Shown here piece after piece: positions 25,720 through 38,334 of a DNA stretch of 64,000 bases; positions within the stretch are counted from its first letter, which is position 1; each line of letters opens with the position of its first letter. The translations under genes were made by a program, and so were the position numbers. This stretch comes from Plectrocnemia conspersa. Lineage: Eukaryota > Arthropoda > Insecta > Trichoptera > Polycentropodidae. The stretch spans positions 124,001 through 188,000 of the forward strand of contig VTFK01000432.1 in the NCBI GenBank assembly GCA_009617715.1, in the 5' to 3' direction. Under the pieces are notes generated by a model that was not told the origin of the DNA, did not search any database, and saw only the letters and a program-made list of their open reading frames with translations.

Positions 25720-28270
25720 GTACAGGGAATTTTTTTAGTTCAGTGACGATTGATCCCATCAAGTTTATTCAAGTATTTATATTTGTAAATATAAACATCC
25801 GCAAAAGTTAAAAATTTATAATTTTATATTTAAATAGGGTGGTAGCAAATTTATAAAAATATTGCTGTCGTATGAAATTAAATATAAATTTAGATAATTA
25901 AGAATGTGTTTATATTTACAAACCGTAAAGAAAAATATTCAATTACAAAAAGCTACATGTGTAAATAGTTAATTTGTATCTATACGTAAGTAAATAAATA
26001 ATTTTCCCAAATTTATAAGTAAATAAACAACAGAGCTTACGTTTCAAGACATCGTAAAGATGAAAGAAATTGTTTGAATTGTGGACCAATTCACAAATAT
26101 TTTTAGTAGTCGTTATTGCCATTTTTAAAGAAATTCATATAACATGGAATTTTGTAGCAATTGCTCATCGTAAAAATTCGGCCATCGTTAATTTTGCATT
26201 CTATTATTTTTAATACATCAAAATAAAAATATAGATGTGCATAAACACAGATTTAATAAAACACGTACTTGGGTTTTAACGGCCAGAGTATAACAATAGC
26301 GTAATATTTATATTATATAATAAAATTAAAATATTATGCATGTCGAATTAGAGTTATAAATATGAAATACAAGTTTTATAAAGCTCCCAACGATATTACA
26401 TAATAGTTTCACGATTGAACATCAATTATTTAAAGGGTTTACAGCGCTGTTTGAATATTTTAGTTCATAATTGAAGTATCGACTTTACTCAAGGTTGGCT
26501 TCGGTAATTATGAAGAAATTGTTATAACTTTATGTGTAGAATTATACCAGTATAATCATTTACATTAAAATAATAATCCACGGCTGTATTTAACGAATTA
26601 CCCAGATTCTCATAGTTAATGTTTAACGGTTCATTTTAACAGCGTGATTTAGTAGACATTTAACGATTTTATATTTTAAAATTTAAATTCAACGTGATTT
26701 ATTCAGTACAAATTTAAATTATTAAAAAAAACCTAATACTTTTGACAGTCGATTCCTCGCAATTAGCGCCAAAATCCGCATTTCAAATATTTGGAATATT
26801 TCCCTCAATTAATAATTCCCCAATCGAAATACATCTCCACAAACTCAAGATCAAATATTCGTCGAATTCGTCTCGATTAGGATTCAACGTCAATTTTTGC
26901 CTCCTAATTGGGTTCAAGCTCGTATCGAATTACGTGTTTAACGTTAACGCCGCACCGTCTGGTGAATATCTTATCTGCCACAATACATTAGTTTAAGCCA
27001 CTAAAATATACAGATACAAATATTATCTTGATTTTTAAGTCTCGTCAAAAATATTACGTAATGCGGTGAAATATCAAGGTATAAGGAATAGTAACACATT
27101 GGCAAATAATAAACGACATAAAATATCTGCGTCTATATATTTCGATACCCAAAAGTCGGAAAGGATCACTTGAATCCTTTACATCCGGCGGATGTTGAGT
27201 GCGCAGTTGGACATAAGATATCAATATTCCAAGAACATACAAAAGACTACGAGTTTACACTGAAAGCTCTCCCACGGGAACTTGGCGAAGCTCTCTTCGG
27301 CAAAAAGACGACGCACATACACGTTTATGATAGCAGTTTTGCATTTTTGTCCTTTTCGCTTACAAAACGTAAATTTTTGATAAAGGGATTAATACCGTAT
27401 AATACATATTAGTATTCATAATTAAAATTAACATATATAAGTACACGATACAAATAAATTCTGTTGACAAACCTAGTGTTAAAAACATACCACTGATATA
27501 AAATAGTTGGATTTATATATAAAATTATATTGAATTTTTAAATAAGCTAATCATTTTTTTCTTGGATTTTTTGGTAAAATTCATCCTATTACTTTATCAA
27601 CAAACTGGAACATAAATGTTAATTACATGTTTATGATTAATTAATGTTTTTAATTTATTCAGCATGGAAGAAATTATGTATTCGATTTGGATAAAATTAT
27701 GTATTTAATTTATTCAACATGGAGTTAAAGGCTTTTAATTAAAAAAAATAGTTTCTTACTAATTTTTACTATTTTTTTAATAAACTTTTATTGCAAGAAT
27801 AAAAAAATAGGACATACAATAAAATTAGGTTCTAGTTGCTTATAAACATTTTCTAGTTTAAAAAATAATTTAAAAATATAAAATAAGAGTAATTTTTAGA
27901 AACAGTTTTGCATCTATCCCAAAAATATTTTTTAAAATATGTCATTTCAGTGAAATTAATCGGAATACATTTTCACCAGTAGATATTTTTATCAGTGAAA
28001 ATATAAATTATCTTGCAGGTGTTAGTAAAATTATATGATTTCAACTTTTTTTTTTATAGTTTTAGAACTTTCATTATGTCAAGTCCATAATACAAACTTA
28101 GCCAGTAGATTTATATTTTAAAAAAGCCACCTCATCTTCCAAGGGAAAATAAGCGGAAAAATAAGTACAGACAGACATCACATATTGATCCATAGTTCTG
28201 CATTTCGATATTATTATATTTATTATTGTTTTAAAAATATGATAGCTACCCTCACCGATATTATTATGGA
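25720..28270. other. Intergenic stretch with a CNE-like island
   Basis: An island at 26740-27340 is GC-richer and contains CATCCGGCGGATG near 27182 and a frame reading ADVECAVGHKISIFQE. No family recognised. Confidence 0.35.
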
Positions 28271-28274
28271 CTTT

Positions 28275-28566
28275 TAATATAAGAGGGCTGATCAAAGTAT
28301 TTTTAAACCAAATTCTGATTAATAGAAGAGTACAAAAACAATTATCACTTCTCAGAAGGCAAAAATTCACGTCAAAAGCAATAAAATCGTGTCGGCGCCG
28401 TCGCAGTGGGAACGCTCGGTAACGAGCGTTCCCACTGCGATGGCGACGGCACGATTTTATTGCTTTTGACGTGAATTTTTGACTTCTGAGAAGGGATAAT
28501 TGTTTTTTGCGCTCTCCTATTGGGCAAAAATCGGTTTAGATGTGCTTTATTCGATTCTCATTTATA
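28275..28566. mobile_element. Long near-perfect palindrome (foldback element)
   Basis: Two arms meet at a 4-base loop (GTAA, 28419-28422). The inner 85 bases of each arm (28334-28418 and 28423-28507) differ at only five positions; pairing continues at lower identity to about 28275 and 28566. The inner 30 bases are CpG-rich (GGAACGCTCG and its complement), in contrast to AT-rich outer arms. Likely a foldback transposon or a head-to-head transposon-end fusion. No target duplication identified. Confidence 0.85.
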
Positions 28567-31500
28567 ATATTATTGTATAAAGTCTTAATATAAACGCTTT
28601 TCAATAAATGTATTGCTTTTGAACCTGGACTGGAAATTCACTATATGGCAACACTAAGCAGCGAATAAAACACGACTAATTATCGGATATAGATTATGAG
28701 TAGATATTTTTAATGCCTAATTAAAATATTTCGCATAAAATATAATTTCAGAACAACAGTGGCTAATTTTTATATTTATTTGTTGCAAAGAAAGGGTTAC
28801 CTCGTACTTATTTTTATTTATTCAAGAAATATATTACGATGTTAAAAAATATATAAAGTACCATTTTTGCCATGAGGCCCGGAATCGTTGTTTTCCCAGG
28901 GCCTGGGTTCGCTCTCGGCTGCCCTGACCATAGTAGTCCATACCTCTAACTACGACTAGCTGCAGGTACCTATCAGCAACTTAGTTTAAAAATAAACAGG
29001 CGACTAAACTTGTTTCGGTAAAATTAGGACAAAATTTTATTTGTAGCAAACAAAAGATTTATTATTAAAAAATTAAGATATGAAACAAAATGTTACTATT
29101 TAAAATGTATTGTATTCATAATTGTCTTTTATATTTTAGTTTTTTTGCATATTAAGATTATTTTTATTCGATTCGTACAAAAATGAAAAAAACGGTTTTA
29201 TTTAATCTCTCAAATCTGTTTGTCTTTCCATTAAAAAACAATTTAATATTTAGTATTTATTTTTTACATGAAAATATGGCTATCGTTACTGATAAATAAG
29301 CAATTACTAGGATACCATCGATATATGTTTATTAAAACAAAACATTAATATATGTATGTAACTATATTTAGTTCGTTATTAATAATTTTATTTCGCATAC
29401 TTTGACAGTCACGTAAATAAAGATTTTTTTTAATAAATAAGGCTATTTTTTTTGGTTATAAAAATGTAAAAACTTATACAAATGTCATATTTATAAAAAG
29501 TAGGCAAAATCGCTTATAAAAAAAAAATCATATATATATAAACCAATGCCTCATTATGGAAAAGTGGCTTAATTATATTTCTTTTGACACTAACCAAAAT
29601 ATATTTAACTACTCATTTATAGTTTTTTTATAAACATGTTAATTTATTAACGTGTACAATTCAAATCATACCTATTAATAATTAAGTTTTATTAAAAAAA
29701 TATTTTAACCTCTTATTGACATAAAAAAATATTTATCCAAAGATGGACTTTTATAATAAATATGTATTATATTCATAACGAGAAGCATAAATCAGAACGT
29801 CTGCATTACCCAACTCGATTATGGTTGTCGCCATCCGGCTCCGTAATTTACTGCACATTGCACATTAATATATTTAATGTCAGCTACGAGTTCGTATCAT
29901 TTAATTATAAATTTCATGAATTTTTCCTCTTTTTTACTATGTTTTACTTTTTTTGTATATTGCTTTATTATACAATACAATGAATTGTTTTATCTACAAT
30001 CGTAACGTCTAGAAACGAAATTTAACCTTGTATCTTTATTTTCCGCTAATCTCGTAAATTATTTTACCTTATTTAAATACTGATACTATACCAAATAACT
30101 ATCTCTCAATTTATATATATTTTTTAAACAAAACATAAAAAGTAATACACTTTATATCAGAAACAATTAAAAAGCCAACATTTCATACGCACAAGTCTTA
30201 TATTTTTCGTATATCTATACATATTTTAGCTATCAAAATGTGTTGTATAATATTATAAAATTTAATATTGTCGAGATACATTATACAGCGTATCATCAAG
30301 TTGCTCTTGTGCAATTGTGCATCGGTGTGTGCATGCAGTATCTCGATCCCCGAGGAGTACTGTGCATAAATGTGCATCCGGGTTGCAAAATGTAAATCCG
30401 ATGCTCTTCGCAAATATTCCGGATCATCTTGACTGTATGATAGGTCCTAGAATTTTATACTTTGGACTCTTGGGTTATAGCATAAGTTTGATTTAAGCTG
30501 AGGTGCCGACACACGCTGAACATTTTCCGCTAACTTCCGACGGCGGGCTTGAAAATCAATTGAGAGAAATTGTACTACAATTTTCCGCGACGTTTGCCTT
30601 TCGAAGTAGTTGAATAACTTTAGCGCTAGGTGTTTACTATAGCATCACAACTAAAAATAGCATATTTTGATTTGAGTTGTTGAAATCTCTTATATTATTG
30701 TTGATTGAAAATAAATCCTGAGGCTAACATAAATAAATCTGTCTGAGAAATTAATGTACAAAACACTACGTGGTCTATATAGAAACAAGATGTGCTTAGC
30801 TTGTGATAATTTCGATGAATCAGACGCAGAATAAGCCATTTAAAAAACATTAAAATTCAATAAAAAAAACTACAGGTCGTATGATAATGAGTATCTATTT
30901 CACTGAACGAACACAATTGAGAAGATGTCGTCTATATGTACACCATTCCGCCGCTGTCATTCTTCGAATCTGGTCCCTAGGTTTTGAAGCACTTATTGCG
31001 TTATTGTGGCTGGTTTATTCAAGTTAACACAACTTTTTTATGATGATTATCAGTATTCTTCATTCACTATGACTGAAAATCTACTTAGAGTTTTTAAGGT
31101 TAATATGGAAAGGTGTGTTTTATTTTGTTCTTAAAATTCATAATTTATACTAATGACTTCATACTTAAAACAATACAATTTTGATTCCAAACCAGACAGT
31201 TGATGCCTAATTAGCTATTCATTATATTTTTACCGATAAACCGCTTCTTCTGGTAAATATTATTCTTAGTGTCGGAATAGCGACAAGCCATTTTAACCGA
31301 GCTCCGTAATATGCTTTGTAAATTTAAGCTAAAAGTTCAGGTTTATTACGCTCGCTATCCATTTCATGCAATTTCCTGTTTCAATTTTAAGATGGGAAAC
31401 AAATGTTGTCAACAAGTTGTAAACATAACAGGCTCTGTTTTACGTTATGTAATTTTTCACTTTTTAATTATGTTATGATTACTTATAAATGCATTGATAT

Positions 31501-31800
31501 AACAGTATTAAGTCATTAAAATAATAATTTGAAAGCATATAAAATATTAAAGGGAAAATGCACAATAATTAACATAAATTAATTATTTCAAGAATTCACA
31601 GAATTTATTATTGTGGTGGTGTTTTATTATTATTTTTTTTCATGGGTTAGGTTTTCCCAATACGTGATGATGGATATTATACAAAAATGGTTTAAATAAC
31701 ATTTTATATATAATACATACATATATACAATACATCAACTCAAATGTACGCTCATACACATACTTTAACATACAGATTATTACTATAGATTCACGCGAAA
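28567..31800. other. AT-rich intergenic stretch
   Basis: Short GC-richer patches at 28870-28970 (CCCAGGGCCTGGG) and 30490-30610. No gene. Confidence 0.4.
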
Positions 31801-31829
31801 TATTATAAAGCTTCTTTAGCTATCGCCTA

Positions 31830-32260
31830 AAATATCCTTATGCCTGTACTACACTTTCTGGAAGTTCGCCAAAATTGGCCAAGGACGGAGAATATAGTGG
31901 GTTACTTCGGTCGAGTTCGGTTCTCTCGGAAGTTATCAGTTCAGTCGACTTGGCCAGCTTCGAGCGCTTCCAAACATTGTCGGCATTATTTCCGAGTCAA
32001 AGGGACCGAAGTCGGAGCTGTTCTTTCAAGCGCGAGCGGTGAAATACATCCCCTTTCGCTCTTTCGCGTGTTAAGTGACGAGAGTGAGAGAGATAATGAG
32101 ATGGTGTTTCGCAAACTGAGATAGAACGAGTAACTTGGTTCAATTTGAGTATGCGCGTAGGCGTCCTATGGTTAACACACATGTCGAGCGCTACATCGTA
32201 TTCACGTGCTCATGCTTATCGAGGACAGACTCTTACTGACACCTTTGAATATTTTAGGGC
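31830..32260. other. GC-richer island
   Basis: About 400 bases with many CpG and GAGAG motifs, including GAGAGTGAGAGAGATAATGAG-like sequence (GAGA-factor style). Possible promoter, enhancer or old transposon. Confidence 0.4.
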
Positions 32261-32659
32261 CCCAAAAAGGATTAATTATATTTTTGATAGTATATTATTT
32301 TAACATATATCGTTATTATATTTTTTTTTCATATAAAATTATGTAACTAAAAAATAATTAGTGGTACTTGATTTTGTTAAAAAAAATCGTTTCGAATATC
32401 CTTATGTATTTTCCTAGATCGGTTTATATAAATGTCACACCATAACGAATTCTCATTCAGAATCGATGGTAACAAATTCTAGGATAGTCACACATGTGGT
32501 GTTCGTATATGAAGTATCATTTTTATGCCTTATGGGATTTTGCAAAAGCCGACAAAGATTTTGCGTAAATTGAATATTTTTCATTGATATGGTATTGGTG
32601 AGTGTCCACACAAACTTTTATAATTATCAGTAGCGTAATTTTAATAATATGACAATTTA

Positions 32660-32930
32660 AAAATTGCGATTATTTAACACTTTTTTCGAACGCGCGAAAA
32701 TATGGCGGCTGTACGTGACAGAAGCCGCCGTCCGGACGTCATTCACGCCGCAAATGAAATTTGCGACAGTGTGGTCGCTTACTCTAAGTCGTAGATCTCG
32801 GCCGAATTCAGTTGTAACTTCGGTTCGGACAACTTCCAGAGAGTGTAGTGCAGGCATTACGTTTGACAAACTTTTCAAGTTCTAGCATCCTAGCCGCGAC
32901 TATAATTTAATGTTTTTTAAAAGTAAGTAC
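32660..32930 (+). other. Possible non-coding first exon or promoter patch
   Basis: GC-rich block with arthropod-initiator-like TTCAGTTG and, at its end, AAAAGTAAGT (donor GT at 32923). Seventy-three-codon frames exist on both strands but neither is convincing. Confidence 0.25.
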
Positions 32931-35900
32931 TACTTCGTCTTGGATTTTGTCACCATATTTGAAAGGCTTAGGAGGTTAGAAACGGTGAACGATGCAGATG
33001 AAGACCGTGGTATTGGTCCACTAGCGCTTGCAAAAAAGAATAAAATAGTTAATTTTAAGACTTGGTAGAATTAACTCCTCGGTTGACTATTATTCCGGTC
33101 TATCTTAGTGTTGATGATACTTTTTACATATTGTATTTTGATTTGAATAATAATGGTTTTACTATGATTTATGCGATTTCATTTCTGTTTGCTGCAAGAT
33201 CTCTTAGTTTTATTTACATTCAACAAAATTAAAAAAATTAGCACGAAAGCAAATTAATTGCATGTCTTTATATAGTGGGCAAAATTTTACAGCGTAATAT
33301 TTTTAGCTTGTGATTCGCATTGCGGTCCACGAAAATATTTACAAATTTTAAATTAAATTGTTTAACATCAAGTGGCAAGTTTTTAAATGTAAAATTTCCC
33401 TCAAAAGGAATTGGGTTGCTGCTTATTGTTTTGCTCATAATAGATTTTTTAGAATTGTGGCGTTATTTTATCCGGAGCTCGATATAAAATTACGTTAAAT
33501 ATTTACAAACACATATATTACATTTACGTACAACATTAATAAATAAAACGCTTTATTATTCGCTGATGTAATTATTTATTTTTTTCATACATACACAAAA
33601 CGATTATTTTTTTCATTAAATTTAACACAATATGTACGGTACAAAGTTTCATATTACAATAATTAAACTTATTTATTATGTATTTACTTCGACAAAGAGA
33701 ATTTTTAGAGCGGATTAATTGTGGCGCTAACATACGCTAGTTTTACATTATGTATACACTTTACACTAAGTTTCATGGAAACTTTAGACAAAATATTACT
33801 TCAACGTCCAAGCATCTAAAACAAGTGCGTGTATCAAATAAAATAAAATGAAAGTCTTACTACTCGATGTTAAGCTTAAAAATACTCTTTGCCAAAGTGC
33901 GTTCACAATTATTACGAATAAACTTAATTACACTTTATAAAACTTGCTGTTATCATCATTTAGCTCGCGATAACCCGCAAACTTCTAACAATTAACATTA
34001 TTAAAATCACAATTTATCTTTTTTTAAATATAATCAATGATGGCTATATATCGTATTCAGGCAGTGGATTAGTGGCGAACGATTCCGACGTTCATCATCC
34101 CCGAAAGAAAACAACCCCCGCGATGTTATGGTTGGCTATATCGAATTTAATACTATATGTATATCATAATCACTATGTTTAATATAAGACATTCATAACT
34201 TACGTTTGTATACCTCAATTTTACGACCACATTTTTATTTAATTTCGTAACGTCGTATTTCTAAAATTTAATATTCAGCTGCGTGCTATATTCATTGGTC
34301 ATTAACAAAGGTGCAATTGATAGCTCACATTGAATTATTTTATATATGTAAGTGTTTATGTATGAATCAGGGGTTCCCAATAGATTTTTTTGTAAAAAGA
34401 AAATAAATTCGAGATTTATATCGTTGAAAACCACCTGTATGTACATATTATATATGAATGTATTTATCTTCGCGTGAGTGTACGTTGATATGTAAATACA
34501 TAAAAATATTTATAAAATATATATACGTATTTACATTTATATATAAAAAATAATAAACGTATATACATCTAAAAACAACAGCAATTTAATATGTAACTAA
34601 ATTTTTTTTTAATGAGAAAATCACTATCACATTTGACAATCCAAAATAAACATTCACAATAACATTTTTTCAACAACACACTTTTTACTTTTCGTCTTCA
34701 ATAACAAAGATCGAAAAAAAATTATTCTTTGAACTACTACAAAAAAATATTTTTAAAATGTGGTGCTGTGCAGTTTTAAAACATTAATTTAACTAAATTA
34801 TAATTGATTTTAAGCTACAAAAATATACAATCATGGTCCCTTCCTACTTTCGAGGAATCGTCATAACGTCTTGTGCCATTTTAATCATTGACCGAGAAGG
34901 GAGAAAAATTAAAAGCCATCATAGATTTAGATTTGATATTAGATACGATTAATATAGTTCAACGAAAATAATATATAAGAAACGACTGCACTTGCACCAA
35001 CGCAAATTATTAATAAAAGAAATTAGGTGAAAAATATATTTTTTTAATATTAATTTTAAGATTTACATAGTGCGAAATAAAATTTTCACACGCCCATTAC
35101 ACATTGTCGAATTAATTCATCCGCACTATATTTAATCACCAAAAGCTCAAAAAACCGACATCAGTTCGAATGTGACATGCCATGTCGCATTCACGTATAG
35201 AAACTAGCATACCGTACTTATTCAGTCGTATAAATGGAAAAAAAGATACAGCGAAAGACGTTATAACCTACAAACATTTCTATCTATATAATACAATTTA
35301 TTAAATTCAACCAACGACCTGAGCGATTAAAAAAAAATAGGAAAATGTACTATTTCAAATCGTCATCGGTCCTTGTACTTAAGTTTTTTTTTATTACTTT
35401 TTAAATTAAAAAATTGGTACATCTACAACTTTAAAAATAACTAAATAATAATCAAATATGTATATATTCAAGAAAATGACTATGTGGTATATTTACTATA
35501 ATTAATCGAGGCGTTAAAAAAATGTGTATTTATATAAATAAAATGGCACCTATAACTATTTTCTTTTACATTATGTCAATTTTATATAAAAATATATATA
35601 AATGTATAAAATATTACATAACCAAAACTAGTTGAAATTTGTTATATAAGAGATCAAAAGTAATTGTTTAAATAAAACGTTGAAGTTTTCACACTATTAA
35701 TATACATATCGATACAAAATAAAAAATTAACATAAATTTCCACAAAGGATTTTACATAAATTAAAAAAAATATATAAAACATAACAAAGTAAATGTTTTT
35801 GAATAATTCGATGGAATTGAAAATAAATACAAATAAAAGCACAAGTGGAATGATTTTGTAACTTAGATAATATAAATGTGGATAAAAATATAAAATATTT

Positions 35901-36944
35901 CAATAGCAAAGACTTAAATTTGCCATATTAATTCAACACATTTATTATTGTGTATTATTATTAAATTATTCATGTATATTACAAAGATAACATAGTGAAT
36001 ATGAAATTACTCAGACGACGTCGATCTTAAACGATAGGATTTAGGTTCGTAAAATGGTGCTTGGACTAATTATAATTAATATTATATATAAATCACATTT
36101 TTAATACACGCGCAAATGTGCATTAGATATCGTTTATTCATATTAAAAAATCAACTACGATAACTAATTAAACCATGCGATTTCTTTGGTTTTTGTCAAT
36201 TTTCAATATCAATCGAAAGTGTATAATTTATTACATAAATAAACCAAATTAAACCAAATCAATATCTAGCATTTTTACGCGTGCGATGTGTGTATATAAA
36301 TATTCGGGAACGATTCATTCATTTAATATATATTTACGACTTATTTGATTTTCGCAGTAACAAAAATCTAATAGATACGATAACAGCCCGCTATATTTAG
36401 TCAGTCTATTATTCCATTTTTAATCGTCAATTAACGTACGTTTAATATGATGTTATGAATTGAAATTTGTAGAAATATATATTAGGGATACCAAAAAATG
36501 TAATTATATTGTATTATAATATAAAACAAGAGATTATGGTTGAATTAATGTTTAGCAATAACAAAAAGACTACTCGATGAAATGAAATAGGAATGCTCTG
36601 TATTTTTATTATTTTAAATCCGTTAAATATTTACAAGAGTAGAAGCTGTGCTTCCACAGATTATATGGACACATAAACACCATTTTGAGTATCCCTAATA
36701 AACAAGTTGAGTAAAATATTATATTTTATTATTGAAAAAACACATATTTAAAAATAATAAAGCTACAGTTATGACACTATAGCAATATTAAAATAAAATA
36801 TGCTTTTTTTAAATTCATATAAATTTCGACAACTGTGTGTTTTTTTAATATACTGTAGACACGCGCGATATATTTTTTATTAAAAACGATCGAACATTAT
36901 TAAATCAAATTTTCAACACATCGCCACTGGAACGTGTTTTTTAA
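32931..36944 (-). other. Cadherin 3' flank, possible extended 3' UTR
   Basis: AT-rich and non-coding. Minus-strand TGTAAATA octamers at 36628-36635, 34528-34535, 33500-33507 and 33337-33344 may be Pumilio sites if the transcript reads this far. A GC-richer patch lies at 34060-34140. Confidence 0.35.
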
Positions 36945-36954
36945 TTTATTTATT
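36945..36954 (-). terminator. Candidate poly(A) signal (overlapping AATAAA twice)
   Basis: On the minus strand two overlapping AATAAA hexamers (36954-36949 and 36950-36945) lie about 370 bases after the stop and are followed within 35 bases by a GT-rich stretch (GATGTGTTG), the expected arrangement for cleavage and polyadenylation. AATAAA is common in such AT-rich DNA, so this is only a candidate. Confidence 0.45.
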
Positions 36955-37003
36955 ATTGATATAAAATATTGCGATTTAATTATACATATATATATGTATA
37001 TAT

Positions 37004-37007
<4 letters not shown>

Positions 37008-37069
<62 letters not shown>
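37008..37069. repeat. (TA)n microsatellite
   Basis: About 31 uninterrupted TA units followed by a T run, within the probable cadherin 3' UTR. Length polymorphism is likely. Confidence 0.95.
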
Positions 37070-37077
<8 letters not shown>

Positions 37078-37319
37078 GATTACGAATTGACTGTGTGTGT
37101 GTGGGTGTATGTTTGTCGCAAAGAAGTATTAGTTTTGGCGTATCTCCTCCGGTCACAGCGACACAACGATAAAGTCAGCTTTTAACGTTATTAAATTTAC
37201 ATAATAAAGTACACAGTGAAGGCTTCACCCGTTCCCTGCTTCGAATTACGTTTCGGTGGATGGATGCGTTTAAAGGCGATTGGTGGGGTGGACACTCTTC
37301 TGCTACCTGTGCTCTTCAA

Positions 37320-37456
37320 CTAGCACCAGCTCTCCTCGCCAGGAGCTTGGCTCTCGTCCTCGTCCGACGGAACCTCGCCGTACATATCAGCCAGCTTCCT
37401 GAACCTGGGCCCGAACGAAGACAGGTAATTGAATTTGAGATCTCCCTCGTCCGTAC
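37320..37456 (-). CDS. shg: Cadherin exon l: beta-catenin-binding C-terminus and stop
   Basis: Last coding exon, residues 679-722 then TAG at 37322-37320. It contains GDLKFNYLSSFGPRFRKLAD followed by MYGE, the core beta-catenin/Armadillo-binding helix and one of the most conserved cadherin motifs. An acidic run (PSDEDESQ) and the terminal EESWC follow. The aromatic 'FNYL' and 'FGPRFRKLADMYG' match the E-cadherin style more than the insect N-cadherin style. The acceptor is TTCACAG. Confidence in the stop is high because the motif runs straight into it. Confidence 0.95.
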
Positions 37457-38166
37457 CTGTGAATCAGAGCAAAAGTAAAACATATGTAAATGGAAATCAA
37501 AGAGTTAGAGTGGAATGAATATATGTATAATTTCGAAGTCTTAAAATACATTTAATGCAATATAATATATTAGTATATAGCAATGAGTACAGTTTCAAAA
37601 TTTTCTTAAATAATATCTACACATTTGCTAATCACACACGCACAGATATGTCCGACGGACACCAGGACAGATCTGTCCGAGCTTTGCCACACACGCAAAC
37701 TGTCTGAACTCGGACATAAGTCTTTTAGTCGATTTACAATTATCTTAGTGATAAAAAAATGTCAAAAAATACAGTTTCAACGAAAATAATATTAAGTGAC
37801 AGATGGGTCATAAAGTAATAACACCTTATCGCCAAAATCTTATTTTAGACGATGGCGGCAACTTTTGCGCAAATTAATAAAGGCGAGCAGAAATGGCAAA
37901 TGTTAACTAAAAATACTGGAAACCATTGGGTGCGGGTGCTCGGATCGTATGCATTTTGTGTGTATAAACAACTACTACTAAAATGTTAAATAATAAGTAA
38001 ATTAAAAATAAATTAAAATGATATTATTTATTTAGTGGCTTTGGCTAATATCACAGTAAAAAAATTCTTCACAACAAAATTTTCTTGTAGCGCATTAAAT
38101 TCTTTAAATTAATTGGTTATTCTTTTGGTGCTTTTTTTTTATTTTCAGAATATTTTTGATACTCAC
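37457..38166 (-). other. Cadherin intron k-l with an inverted-repeat cluster
   Basis: 710 bases. It holds the perfect 12-bp palindrome GACAGATCTGTC (37666-37677) inside a pair of inverted 9-mers, TATGTCCGA (37647-37655) and TCGGACATA (37710-37718). Probably a small decayed MITE. Confidence 0.6.
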
Positions 38167-38334
38167 AGCTGGCCAAGGACGATAAAGATCCTGTGCTGTT
38201 GCCGTCACCCTCGTACGCGTAGTGTCTTACATCGTCGAAGGGGTTGTTGTCAGGATCTCGATCCAAACTGTGCTTCTTCTCGTCAAGGAACCCTGATATG
38301 TCTGCGTGCATCAGTGTGTCAGGCATTGCGGGAG
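38167..38334 (-). CDS. shg: Cadherin exon k: cytoplasmic linker and start of beta-catenin site
   Basis: Residues 623-677. GFLDEKKHSLDRDPDNNPFD, then DVRHYAYEGDGNSTGSLSSL, matches the conserved 'D.r.YayEG.GS..gSLSSL' region where the Ser cluster is phosphorylated by CK2/GSK3 in known cadherins, tightening Armadillo/beta-catenin binding. Ends ASC with the Cys codon T|GT split by a 710-base intron. The acceptor is TGTTTAG and the donor GTGAGT. Confidence 0.94.

Larger units (their letters stand above)
36945..37319 (-). other. shg: Probable 3' UTR of the cadherin gene (proximal poly(A) choice)
   Basis: About 375 bases from the stop codon to the first strong poly(A) signal. The segment near the stop is GC-richer (to about 37140) and then becomes a (TA)n microsatellite. 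A longer 3' UTR reaching towards 33.5 kb is possible: four minus-strand TGTAAATA Pumilio-type octamers lie between 33337 and 36635. Confidence 0.45.

Noticed and set aside
27170..27412. 80-codon plus-strand frame as a small gene
   Set aside because: No ATG start at its 5' end, competing minus-strand frame, no recognised family; left as part of a GC-richer island.
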